A stretch of DNA of 64,000 nt from Nocardioides houyundeii (GTDB taxonomy: Bacteria > Actinomycetota > Actinomycetes > Propionibacteriales > Nocardioidaceae). The first letter of the stretch is position 1; every line of letters starts with the position of its first letter. The stretch is taken from the NCBI RefSeq assembly GCF_002865585.1, contig NZ_CP025581.1:1364001-1428000 (forward strand), read 5' to 3'. Below, one piece after another: positions 36,464 to 44,633 of the stretch. The notes under the pieces were generated by a model. The model was not told where the DNA came from, did no database searches, and saw only the letters and a list, made by a program, of their open reading frames with translations. Both the position numbers and the translations under genes were made by a program.

Positions 36464-37599
36464 ATGCCTGATGACCAGATCGAGTCCCCCGTCTCCTGCC
36501 CCTCGTCTTCGACGAGCCGCGCGGGCGCAAGAAGCCGCCCCGCCACCTGGCCGACCTGGACGAGGACGGCCGCAAGGAGCTGCTGACCTCGCTGGGTCTC
36601 CCGGGCTTCCGGGCCAGGCAGCTCTCCACCCACTACTTCGGCAGGCTGGTCGACGACCCGGCCCTGATGACTGACCTTCCGGCGCTGCAGCGCGACGAGC
36701 TGGTGGCCGCGCTGCTCCCGCCGCTGATGACCGCGCTGCGCACCCAGGAGGCGGACAAGGGCGCGACCCGCAAGACGCTGTGGAAGCTGTTCGACGGTGC
36801 GCTGGTGGAGTCGGTGCTGATGCGCTACCCGGACCGGGCCACGGTGTGCGTGTCCAGCCAGGCCGGGTGCGGCATGGCGTGTCCTTTCTGCGCGACCGGT
36901 CAGGGCGGGCTGCAGCGCAACATGTCCACCGCCGAGATCGTGGAGCAGGTGGTCGCCGCGGCGCGCAGCCTGGCTCGCGACGAGGTCCCCGGTGGCGTCG
37001 GCCGGGTCTCCAACGTGGTCTTCATGGGCATGGGGGAGCCGCTGGCCAACTACAAGGCCGTGATCGGCGCGGTACGACGGCTGACTGACCCGTCGCCGGC
37101 GGGCCTGGGCATGAGCGCGCGGGGCATCACCGTGTCGACCGTGGGCCTGGTGCCGCGGATCAACCAGCTCGCCCAGGAGGGCATCCCCGTCACCCTGGCA
37201 CTGTCGCTGCACGCCCCCGACGACGAGCTGCGCAACGAGCTGGTGCCGATCAACACCCGCTTCTCGGTCGCGCAGACCGTCGAGGCGGCCTGGAACTACG
37301 CCCGCACCACCAAGCGGCGGGTCTCCATCGAGTACGCCATGATGCGCGGCATCAACGACCAGGGGCATCGTGCCGACCTGCTCGGCGACGTGCTGAACTC
37401 CTACGGGGACTGGGGCTGGGTGCACGTCAACCTGATTCCCCTCAACCCGACGCCCGGGTCCAAGTGGACCGCCTCGGACCCCCGCGACGAGCGGGAGTTC
37501 GTCCGTCGGCTGGAGGCCAAGGGCATCCCGACCACGGTGCGCGACACCCGGGGGCGGGAGATCGACGGCGCCTGCGGGCAGCTGGCCGCCTCCGAGTGA
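36464..37599 (+). CDS. rlmN: 23S rRNA/tRNA adenine-C2 methyltransferase RlmN, frame broken near the N terminus as sequenced
   Basis: RlmN is a radical-SAM enzyme that methylates C2 of A2503 in 23S rRNA and A37 in tRNA. The CxxxCxxC cluster motif is in [11 protein letters not shown], and the second conserved Cys near the C terminus (DGACGQLA) is present. Conserved N-terminal sequence ([21 protein letters not shown]) is read in a frame that has no start codon. The likely start, ATG 36464, is one frame away. The switch point is a C5 run at 36486-36490; adding one C joins them into a normal 378-residue protein. Without repair the only in-frame ATG is 36667, which would lose the N-terminal domain. 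Confidence 0.88.
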
Positions 37600-37618
37600 G
37601 CTGCCGACCGCGGCTCAC
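37596..37618. terminator. Convergent stem-loop between rlmN and the LOG-family gene
   Basis: GTGAGC (37596-37601) pairs with GCTCAC (37613-37618), extended by three inner pairs to a 9-bp stem with a 5-nt loop. It contains the stop codons of both converging genes. Confidence 0.45.
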
Positions 37619-38694
37619 CGGTGGCTGAGGACCAGAGCAGCGGCCTCTTCCACGTCCTCCACCAGGTGCACGTGCGGCTCCATCGGTCGCCCGCGCGCCA
37701 GCGCCTGCAGCAGCGGCCACGCCGGCACGGTCTGCGTCCAGTGCTCTCGACCCACCAGGACCATGGGCGCGGTCGAGGACTCATCGGCGTAGTAGTTCTC
37801 GCAGCCGTCCTGGAACACCTCCTGCACCGTGCCCGCGGCGCCGGGGAGGAACACGATGCCGGCCGAGCAGATCTCCAGCAGGATCGCCTCCCGGGTCGCG
37901 TTGCGGAAGTACTTGGCGATCGCCGTGCCGAACGCGTTCGGCGGCTCGTGCCCGTAGTGCCAGGTCGGGATCCCCAGGGTGTCGGCGCCGGCCGGGTGGC
38001 GTGCGAGCACCTCGAAGGCCGCCCTGACCCAGGCGTCGGTGTCGGGACGGAACGAGGGGGTGGCCGACAGCACGGCGACGGCTTCGTCGAGGCTCTCCGC
38101 GGGCTGCCCGGCCAGGTAGCCGCCGAGGTTGGCGGCCTCCATGGCGCCCGGGCCGCCCCCGGTCGCCACCACGTACGAGCCACCGAGCGCGTGCCCCAGG
38201 CGGGAGGCCGCGGCGTACTCGGGCTCGCCGCGCAGGACCGCGTGGCCGCCCATCACGCCGACCAGGCGCCGACCCTGGATCCAGTCGGCGAGCGCGGCGT
38301 CGATGGCGTGGTCGTGCAGCGCCTGCGCCAGGTCGGGGTCCGCGCCCCGGGACCAGGCGTAGGCGCGCGCGTCCAGCGAGTCCTGGTAGTCGGGAGTGTC
38401 GTAGAGCTCGCGGGCCGAGTACAGGTGCGAACGGTAGGAGTCGACCGGTGACCCGGGCACCGCAGGGAAGACGATGGCGCCCCGCGCACGCAGCGACTGC
38501 TCGGTGCTGGCGGACAGGACGCACCCCAGGAAGAGAGCACCGGCCACGTCGCACGCCGACAGGGCCGCGCCGTACGGGGTGAGGTCGAGTCCCCGGAGCC
38601 GCCAGCCCGTCAGCGAGCGGGCGCCGGCGGCCAGGCGCCACTCGAGCTCCGCGACGGAATCCACCTCGACGACCCGCCCCCGTGTGTGCCTCAC
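37615..38694 (-). CDS. LOG-family (lysine-decarboxylase-like Rossmann) protein
   Basis: The 359-residue protein has a C-terminal Rossmann-like domain of the LOG type: GGGPGAMEAAN and, later, the PGAAGTVQEVF version of the PGGxGTxxE motif. True LOG proteins release cytokinin nucleobases from nucleotides; members of this longer type (N-terminal about 130 residues unlike LOG) have no established substrate. The GTG at 38694 lies 7 nt after a minus-strand TAGGTT (38702-38707). It converges with rlmN. Confidence 0.8.
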   Translation of the reverse strand: MRHTRGRVVEVDSVAELEWRLAAGARSLTGWRLRGLDLTPYGAALSACDVAGALFLGCVLSASTEQSLRARGAIVFPAVPGSPVDSYRSHLYSARELYDTPDYQDSLDARAYAWSRGADPDLAQALHDHAIDAALADWIQGRRLVGVMGGHAVLRGEPEYAAASRLGHALGGSYVVATGGGPGAMEAANLGGYLAGQPAESLDEAVAVLSATPSFRPDTDAWVRAAFEVLARHPAGADTLGIPTWHYGHEPPNAFGTAIAKYFRNATREAILLEICSAGIVFLPGAAGTVQEVFQDGCENYYADESSTAPMVLVGREHWTQTVPAWPLLQALARGRPMEPHVHLVEDVEEAAALVLSHR

Positions 38695-38701
38695 CCGGCA
38701 G

Positions 38702-38707
38702 AACCTA
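38702..38707 (-). promoter_or_regulatory. -10 element of the LOG-family gene, leaderless type
   Basis: Reads TAGGTT on the minus strand, 7 nt before the GTG start. Confidence 0.5.
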
Positions 38708-38720
38708 GCCGAGGGGCCGG

Positions 38721-39588
38721 TCAGAAGGCCTGGGCCGTCACCTGCGCGAACAGCTCCTGCTCGTCCACCTCGAGCCCGCGGGCACGGAACCAGGTGCAGA
38801 TGTTGGTGCAGTCGCGGAGCAGGAAGTCCAGCCCTGGGCGTTGCCCGCCAGGTCCACCACCTGCGGGAGGTCGATCACCACCAGCCGGTCGCCCGCAGCC
38901 AGGATGTTGTAGGCGGACAGGTCGCCGTGCGCCACCCCGGCAACGGCGAGCGTCGTCACCACGCCCACCAGCTGCTCGTAGTAGTGCGCCAGCAGTGGCG
39001 ACGGCGGCCGGGTCTGGGCGAGGCGCGGAGCCGTCTCGCCGTCGTGGGTGATCCACTCCATCAGGATCTCGGTGCCGTGGATCTGCACGGGATAGGGGAC
39101 CGGCACGCCCAGCTCCCACAGTTGCTTCAGCGCAGTCCATTCCGCCGCCGCCCACTCACCGGCTGCCACGGCCCGTCCCCAGGTGGACTTGCGCTTGAGT
39201 GCCCTGGTGTCCCGCGACCGCTTCGTGGCCCGGCCCTCGGCGTAGTCGGCGGCGCGGTGGAAGGTGCGATGAGTGGTGTCGCGGTAGCGCTTGGCGGCCA
39301 TCACGACCCCTGCCCGGGGCTCGTGCGGGTCGGCGCGCTCGAGGAGGAAGACGTCTGCCTCCTTCCCCGTCTTGAGGATGCCGAGCTCGGTGTCGACAGC
39401 CCCTGCGAGGTCACGACCCAGTCGGGCCGTGGCTCGGGACCGCGCATGAGGGGTTCCACGTCGAGCCAGGTGGACCAGCGCTGCGCCGGGTCCCGCAGCT
39501 CGTCGTAGGCGTGGAAGTCGAAGACGAAGCGGGGGTCGAGGTCGCGGGAAGGGTCTCGATCAGGTGTCTCTGGGAACTGCAGTGGCAT
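38721..39588 (-). CDS. RIO-family serine kinase, frame broken twice as sequenced
   Basis: RIO kinases are ancient atypical kinases; the role of bacterial members is unclear. Three overlapping frames together form a complete protein. The first (ATG 39588, GGAG upstream) covers FDFHAYDEL to WVVTSQG. The second covers ILKTGKEADVFLLERA, HGDLSAYNIL (catalytic loop) and IDLPQVVDLAGNAQG. The third covers DFLLRDCTNICTWFRARGL to the stop. The junctions lie at a C4 run (39400-39403) and a C3 run (38832-38834), read on the plus strand. One added base at each gives a 289-residue RIO protein. I favour missing bases in the sequence over gene decay, because every segment is conserved. Confidence 0.78.
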
Positions 39589-39652
39589 GGGAGGCGCTCC
39601 AGCTGGGTGCGAGAAGGCGGTCTGTGGACAGGCCGGTGACAGTCGTGGCCAT
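39560..39652 (-). CDS. Possible short upstream ORF (30 codons) before the RIO kinase
   Basis: An ATG at 39652 is preceded by AGGAGG (plus-strand 39659-39664) at 6-nt spacing, the best Shine-Dalgarno match in the window. The frame encodes 30 residues and overlaps the start of the RIO kinase. It has no recognisable family and could be a leader peptide, or simply a chance site. If the region also lacks bases, it might be part of the kinase N terminus. Confidence 0.3.
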   Translation of the reverse strand: MATTVTGLSTDRLLAPSWSASHATAVPRDT

Positions 39653-39749
39653 GTCGTGCCTCCTCTCGTGCAGCGGGCGCGGACGCACCTCACGAGACGA
39701 TCCTGGACCCTGCCGGGGTCAGCGGCAACGCATTTTCCCCGCCGTGCGC

Positions 39750-41102
39750 TCAGGCGGCGCGCGAGGAGGTGAGCGGGACCCGCAGGCTCACCGCGTTGTC
39801 CCAGCTGTCGTCCACGTGGACGACGTTGCGTCCGGCCCGGTGCAGCAGGCTGGCCGCGATGCCTGCCCGGTAGCCGCTGTGACAGTAGACCCACAGCTCC
39901 CCGGGCGGGAGGTCGCGGGAGCGCTGCTCGACCTGGTGCAGCGCGATGTTCACCGCGCCCGGCACGTGGGCCAGCTCGAACTCCTCCGCGTCGCGGACGT
40001 CGACCAGCGTGGCCCCGGCCGGCGCTGTGCCGTGCTCGGCCCAGGTGCGGCGCCGGTGGTAGGGGTCGGGTCGCAGCGTGGGCTCGGGGTCCAGGGTGTG
40101 CACGGGAACTCCTTCGATGCCGATGCGTTCGAGGTCCCGGACCGCGCAGGACAGCTGCTCGGGGGAGTCCGAGACGAGCGCGAGCTCGGCGTACGACGGC
40201 TTGAGCCAGCCGAGCCAGGTGGCGAACGAGGCGCCGTGCTCGACGTTGACCGACCCGGACAGATGACCCCGGGCGTAGGCGGCCCGGTCGCGCAGGTCCA
40301 CCAGCCAGCCGCCCCGGCTCAGCACTCCGTGCAGGTCGTCCGCCGCCAGCACAGCGCCGGTGCGTCGCGGGTCGGTGTCGGTGCAGCCGCGGTTGAGCCG
40401 GGTCAGGCGTGGGAAGTGGGCGGGGACCGGGCCGAAGCCGGCCACGAGCTGCTCGACGAACTCCTCGCGGGGGAGCCGGAAGACCGGGTTACGCGCGATC
40501 TCCTCGGCCAGGACGAGCGGGGTGTCGCCGAGGGCGACCGCGCCCCGGGCCACGCACCGGCTGCCCTGCCCGTGCGAGGGATGGAGCGTGGTGTCGGGGT
40601 CCAGACGGTGCAGGGCGCGCACCCCTGACCACTGTGCGCGAGCCAGGTGGCGGACCAGCAGGGGGTCACAGAGGTCGGTCCGTCCGACGCTGCCCGGGAC
40701 CAGGCTCCCGCCGGTGAACAGCGCCGCCGGACCGCTGTCCCCGGTGACCAGGAAGGCCTGGTGGTGCAGGGTGTGGCCAGGGGTGGCCAGCACCTCCACG
40801 CGGAGCGAGCCGACGTCGAGCACGTCCCCGTCCTGCACCGGCTGACGGTCCCGCTCCACCCGTTCGTCGGCGCTGAGCAGGTACGGCGCGCCGTGGCGCC
40901 GGGCCAGGAGGGCGGCGCCGGAGACGTAGTCGTGGTGCACGTGGGTGTCGGCGACCGCCGCGATCTGCAGCGCCGCCAGCTCGGCGGCCTCCTCGACCAG
41001 CTCGACGTCGCGCGGCGGGTCCACGACCAGTGCCTGGGAGCCGTCGTGGACCAGGTGGGTGAGGTTGCCAAGCTCAGGTATCCCGATGGTCATCACGTGC
41101 AT
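39750..41102 (-). CDS. MBL-fold hydrolase fused to rhodanese domains (persulfide-dioxygenase-like)
   Basis: The 450-residue protein starts with a metallo-beta-lactamase domain (HVMTIGIPELGNLTHLV, about 1-215). The zinc motif, normally HxHxDH, reads HVHHDY, with Tyr in the last position. Two rhodanese-like domains follow (about 245-330 and 350-450); only the last has an active-site loop cysteine (VYCHSGYRAG), so the first is probably inactive. Such fusions detoxify sulfide/persulfide or process glutathione-linked persulfides, consistent with ETHE1-type enzymes. The start at 41102 is chosen because an AGGGG Shine-Dalgarno precedes it, while the other possible ATG at 41132 lies inside the promoter. 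Confidence 0.83.
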   Translation of the reverse strand: MHVMTIGIPELGNLTHLVHDGSQALVVDPPRDVELVEEAAELAALQIAAVADTHVHHDYVSGAALLARRHGAPYLLSADERVERDRQPVQDGDVLDVGSLRVEVLATPGHTLHHQAFLVTGDSGPAALFTGGSLVPGSVGRTDLCDPLLVRHLARAQWSGVRALHRLDPDTTLHPSHGQGSRCVARGAVALGDTPLVLAEEIARNPVFRLPREEFVEQLVAGFGPVPAHFPRLTRLNRGCTDTDPRRTGAVLAADDLHGVLSRGGWLVDLRDRAAYARGHLSGSVNVEHGASFATWLGWLKPSYAELALVSDSPEQLSCAVRDLERIGIEGVPVHTLDPEPTLRPDPYHRRRTWAEHGTAPAGATLVDVRDAEEFELAHVPGAVNIALHQVEQRSRDLPPGELWVYCHSGYRAGIAASLLHRAGRNVVHVDDSWDNAVSLRVPLTSSRAA

Positions 41103-41117
41103 GCCTGCCCCTAAGTC

Positions 41118-41136
41118 GAGTGAATTACTCATATTA
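41118..41136 (-). promoter_or_regulatory. Promoter and operator-like site of the MBL/rhodanese gene
   Basis: On the minus strand TAATAT (41131-41136) is a good -10. Immediately downstream is GAGTAATTCACTC (41118-41130), an interrupted inverted repeat (GAGT...ACTC) at about the transcription start. The stretch is AT-rich in a GC-rich window. ArsR-type sulfur repressors bind similar sites; the regulator here is unknown. Confidence 0.4.
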
Positions 41137-41185
41137 AACCACGACGAGCGGCTGAATGGGGCTGGTCGCCCCCGTCTCCGGACGC

Positions 41186-41191
41186 TAGGTT
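41186..41191 (+). promoter_or_regulatory. -10 element of the M1 peptidase gene, leaderless type
   Basis: TAGGTT ends 7 nt before the ATG at 41199. Confidence 0.5.
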
Positions 41192-41198
41192 CACGTGC

Positions 41199-42638
41199 AT
41201 GAGGCGTCCCGTGGCACGAGTGCAGCACCGCAGCCTGGCTGCCATCCCGCTGGTCCTGCTGCTGGCGGCCGGCTCGCCCGCCGCCGCGGTCCCCGACGCT
41301 CGGGAGGCGCCCGGTCGGGGTGCTCCCGGTGTGGGCGACCCCTACTTCCCGTTGGACGGCAACGGCGGCATCGACGTCCTGCACTACGACGTGAGGGCTC
41401 GCTACGACTTCGACTCGGCTCGGCTCCGCGGTCGCACCACTGTGACCATCAGTCCCACCGCGGACCTCTCCCGGTTCAACCTCGACCTGCTCCTGCCGGT
41501 CACCGAGGTCACGGTGGACGGGGTTGAGGCGAAGCACCGCCGGGCCAAGGGCCACGAGCTGGTCATCACCCCGGCCGAGCCGCTGGTGACGGGCACGCAG
41601 GTCGAGGTGACGGTCTCCTACGCCGGAAAGCCGGGAGGGCGCCGGTACGCCGGGGAGGGCAACTGGCTGGCCGACGACCAGGAGGTCGTCACGATGAACG
41701 AGCCGCACATGGCGCCGTGGTGGTTCCCGGCCAACGACCACCCCACGGACAAGGCGACCTACGACATCGCGATCCGGGTGCCCCGGGGGATGCAGGTGGT
41801 GGCCAACGGGCAGCTGGTGGGCCGGGTCCAGCGCCGGGGGAGCACGACGTGGAAGTGGCACGCCGCCGAACCGATGGCCTCCTATCTCGCCTACTTCGCA
41901 GCCGGCAGGTTCCAGATCGACCGTGGGGTGCGCAACGGACGCCCCTGGCTGGTCGCCGCATCCCGTCGGCTCCCCGCCCCGGCGCGCCGGACCTCGATGC
42001 GCATGCTGCGCCGCACCCCGGCCGTGGTGGAGTGGCTGGAGTCCCAGCTGGGGCCGTACCCCTTCTCCACCACCGGCGGCCTGGTGACCGGGCTGAACCC
42101 GGGGTTCGCGCTGGAGAACCAGACTCGCCCCACCTATCCGGCACTGGGGCGCGGCAGCACCTCTCTGCTCGTGCACGAGCTGGCGCACCAGTGGTTCGGC
42201 GACAGCGTGTCCGTGGGCCGCTGGCGCGACATCTGGCTCAACGAGGGCGCCGCCACCTTCATGGAGGTGCGTCACGACGAGCTGGCCCGCGGCCGGTCGG
42301 CGCAGCAGTGGCTGGTCCAGTGGCACCAGGCCATGAAGCCCGAGGACCCCTTGTGGGACGTGGTGGTCGCAGACCCGGGCCGGGACGACATCTTCGCCTC
42401 GGCCGTCTACGGGCGCGGCGCGATGACGTTGCAGGCGCTGCGCACCCGGGTCGGGGACGAGGTCTTCTGGCGCCTGCTGCGCACGTGGCTGGAGAGCCGC
42501 AAGAACGGCAACGGCACCTCCGAGGACTTCGAGGCGCTCGCCGCGCAGCTCAGCGGGCAGGACCTGACCGGGTTCTTCACCGCTTGGCTGAGGAGTCCGC
42601 AGAAGCCCGCCGCGACACCGGAGAACGGGCTGGGATGA
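41199..42638 (+). CDS. Secreted M1-family zinc metallopeptidase
   Basis: The 479-residue protein has an N-terminal signal peptide (about 1-32, LAAIPLVLLLAAGSPAAA), an N-terminal beta domain, and the catalytic domain with HELAHQWFGD (zinc HExxH, about residue 326) and NEGAATFME (third ligand). The usual GAMEN substrate motif is replaced by a stretch with FALENQT. It lacks the large C-terminal helical domain of PepN, so it is a short M1 enzyme, presumably acting on peptides outside the cell. The ATG at 41199 lies 7 nt after TAGGTT. Confidence 0.9.
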   Translation: MRRPVARVQHRSLAAIPLVLLLAAGSPAAAVPDAREAPGRGAPGVGDPYFPLDGNGGIDVLHYDVRARYDFDSARLRGRTTVTISPTADLSRFNLDLLLPVTEVTVDGVEAKHRRAKGHELVITPAEPLVTGTQVEVTVSYAGKPGGRRYAGEGNWLADDQEVVTMNEPHMAPWWFPANDHPTDKATYDIAIRVPRGMQVVANGQLVGRVQRRGSTTWKWHAAEPMASYLAYFAAGRFQIDRGVRNGRPWLVAASRRLPAPARRTSMRMLRRTPAVVEWLESQLGPYPFSTTGGLVTGLNPGFALENQTRPTYPALGRGSTSLLVHELAHQWFGDSVSVGRWRDIWLNEGAATFMEVRHDELARGRSAQQWLVQWHQAMKPEDPLWDVVVADPGRDDIFASAVYGRGAMTLQALRTRVGDEVFWRLLRTWLESRKNGNGTSEDFEALAAQLSGQDLTGFFTAWLRSPQKPAATPENGLG

Positions 42639-42708
42639 GTGCCGCGGCCGGGCACCGCGCGAGGGGGTGCCGTGGACTCGGTCGCGGCGCTTCGCGACGA
42701 TGGTCGCC

Positions 42709-44595
42709 ATGAGCTACCGCACGGAGTACCAGCAGTCCATCTCAGACCCGGAGACCTTCTGGGGCACGCAGGCCGCGCTGGTCGACTGGTTCCGCAAGCC
42801 CCGCCGGGTGCTGGACGACGACCAGCCCCCGTTCTACCGCTGGTTCCCCGACGCCACGCTCAACACCTGCTACAACGCGCTCGACCGGCACGTGGCCAAG
42901 GGAGCGGCCGACCGGACCGCGATCATCTACGACTCCCCGGTCACCGGCGTCCAGCAACGGATCTCCTACGCCGAGCTGCTGGCCGACGTGGCCGCGTTCG
43001 CCGGGGTCCTGCGCCACCTCGGCGTGGAGAAGGGCGACCGGGTCGTCATCTACATGCCGATGATCCCGGAGGCGGTCGTGGGCATGCTGGCCTGCGCCAG
43101 GCTCGGTGCCGTCCACTCAGTGGTCTTCGGCGGCTTCGCCCCGCACGAGCTGGCCGTCCGCATCGACGACGCCGCGCCGAAGGTGGTGCTCACCGCCAGC
43201 TGCGGCATCGAGCCCAGCCGGGTGGTGGAGTACAAGCCGTTGCTCGACCGCGCCCTCGAGCTCGCGGACCACGCCCCCGGCGCCGTGGTGGTCAAGCAGC
43301 GCCCGCAGGCGCAGGCGTCGCTGGTCGAGCACCGGGACCTCGACTGGGACCTGGCCATGCGCGCGGGGCGCACCAACCCCGCCGAGTGCGTCGAGGTCGC
43401 GGCCACCGACCCGCTCTACGTCCTCTACACCTCCGGCACCACCGGCAAGCCCAAGGGCATCGTGCGGGACAACGGCGGACACGCGGTCGCGATGGCCTGG
43501 TCCCTGCCCGCCGTCTACGGATGCGGCGCGGGGGACGTCTGGTGGGCCGCCTCCGACGTCGGCTGGGTGGTCGGCCACTCCTACATCGTCTACGCACCCC
43601 TGATCAACGGGGCCACCACCGTGCTCTACGAGGGCAAGCCCGTCGGTACGCCGGATCCCGGGGCCTTCTGGCGGGTCATCGCCGAGCACGGGGTCAAGGC
43701 GCTGCTCACCGCGCCCACGGCGATCCGCGCGATCCGCAAGCAGGACCCGGACGCGGCCCTGCTGGCCGAGCACGACACCTCGGGCCTGCAGACCCTCTTC
43801 CTGGCCGGGGAGCGGCTGGACCCCGACACCCTGGAGTGGGCGGGGGAGAAGCTCGGGGTCCCGGTGGTGGACAACTGGTGGCAGACCGAGACCGGCTGGC
43901 CGATCGCGGCGAACCTGCGCGGGCTGGAGCCGATGCCGATCAAGCCCGGTTCGCCGACCGTGCCGGTGCCCGGCTTCGACGTGGCCGTGCTGGGGCCCGA
44001 CGGCGTCCCGGTCGAGGCCGGCACCGAGGGGGCGATCTGCCTGAGGCTGCCGCTACCGCCGGGCACGCTGGCGACCCTGTGGCGCGACGACGAGCGCTTC
44101 GTCTCCTCCTACCTCTCGGCCTTCGAGGGGTACTACCTCTCCGGGGACGGTGGATTCCTCGACTCCGACGGCTACCTCTACGTGATGGGCCGCACCGACG
44201 ACGTGATCAACGTGGCCGGCCACCGGCTCTCGACCGGGTCGATGGAGGAGGTCATCTCCCGGCACCCGGCGGTCGCCGAATGTGCGGTGATCGGCGTGGC
44301 GGACCAGCTCAAGGGCCAGCTGCCCCGGGCCTTCGTGGTCCTCAAGGCGGGCGTGCAGGCCGAACCCGACCAGATTCGCGACGAGCTGGTGGCCATGGTG
44401 CGTGACCAGATCGGCGCGGTCGCCGCCTTCCGCGAGGTTGCGGTGGTTGAGGGCCTGCCCAAGACCCGCAGCGGCAAGATCCTGCGCGCCACGATGCGCC
44501 AGATCGCCGACGGTCAGCAGGCGCGGGTGCCCTCCACCATCGAGGACGAGACCGTCCTGGACTCGCTCCGTCCCACCCTGCGAGGCCAGGGCTGA
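42709..44595 (+). CDS. prpE: Propionyl-CoA synthetase-like acyl-CoA ligase (PrpE type)
   Basis: The 628-residue protein is an adenylate-forming acyl-CoA synthetase: YTSGTTGKPKGIVRDNGG (A3 motif), WWQTETGWP, and the C-terminal lysine in TRSGKILRAT that catalyses adenylation. The VGHSYIVYAPL and VRDNGGHAVA segments resemble PrpE, so propionate is the likely substrate over acetate; I cannot exclude acetate. The ATG at 42709 is used; an in-frame ATG 9 bp upstream is possible. It follows the M1 peptidase gene closely and precedes dxr. Confidence 0.88.
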   Translation: MSYRTEYQQSISDPETFWGTQAALVDWFRKPRRVLDDDQPPFYRWFPDATLNTCYNALDRHVAKGAADRTAIIYDSPVTGVQQRISYAELLADVAAFAGVLRHLGVEKGDRVVIYMPMIPEAVVGMLACARLGAVHSVVFGGFAPHELAVRIDDAAPKVVLTASCGIEPSRVVEYKPLLDRALELADHAPGAVVVKQRPQAQASLVEHRDLDWDLAMRAGRTNPAECVEVAATDPLYVLYTSGTTGKPKGIVRDNGGHAVAMAWSLPAVYGCGAGDVWWAASDVGWVVGHSYIVYAPLINGATTVLYEGKPVGTPDPGAFWRVIAEHGVKALLTAPTAIRAIRKQDPDAALLAEHDTSGLQTLFLAGERLDPDTLEWAGEKLGVPVVDNWWQTETGWPIAANLRGLEPMPIKPGSPTVPVPGFDVAVLGPDGVPVEAGTEGAICLRLPLPPGTLATLWRDDERFVSSYLSAFEGYYLSGDGGFLDSDGYLYVMGRTDDVINVAGHRLSTGSMEEVISRHPAVAECAVIGVADQLKGQLPRAFVVLKAGVQAEPDQIRDELVAMVRDQIGAVAAFREVAVVEGLPKTRSGKILRATMRQIADGQQARVPSTIEDETVLDSLRPTLRGQG

Positions 44596-44633
44596 CCAGA
44601 GCGGAGGCACACGGGACCTGAGAGACTCCCGGG

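Noticed and set aside
41133-42710. Upstream extension of the MBL/rhodanese frame across the M1 peptidase gene
   Set aside because: The extension is antisense to a well-supported gene, has no domain, and crosses the likely promoter. The start is placed at 41102.
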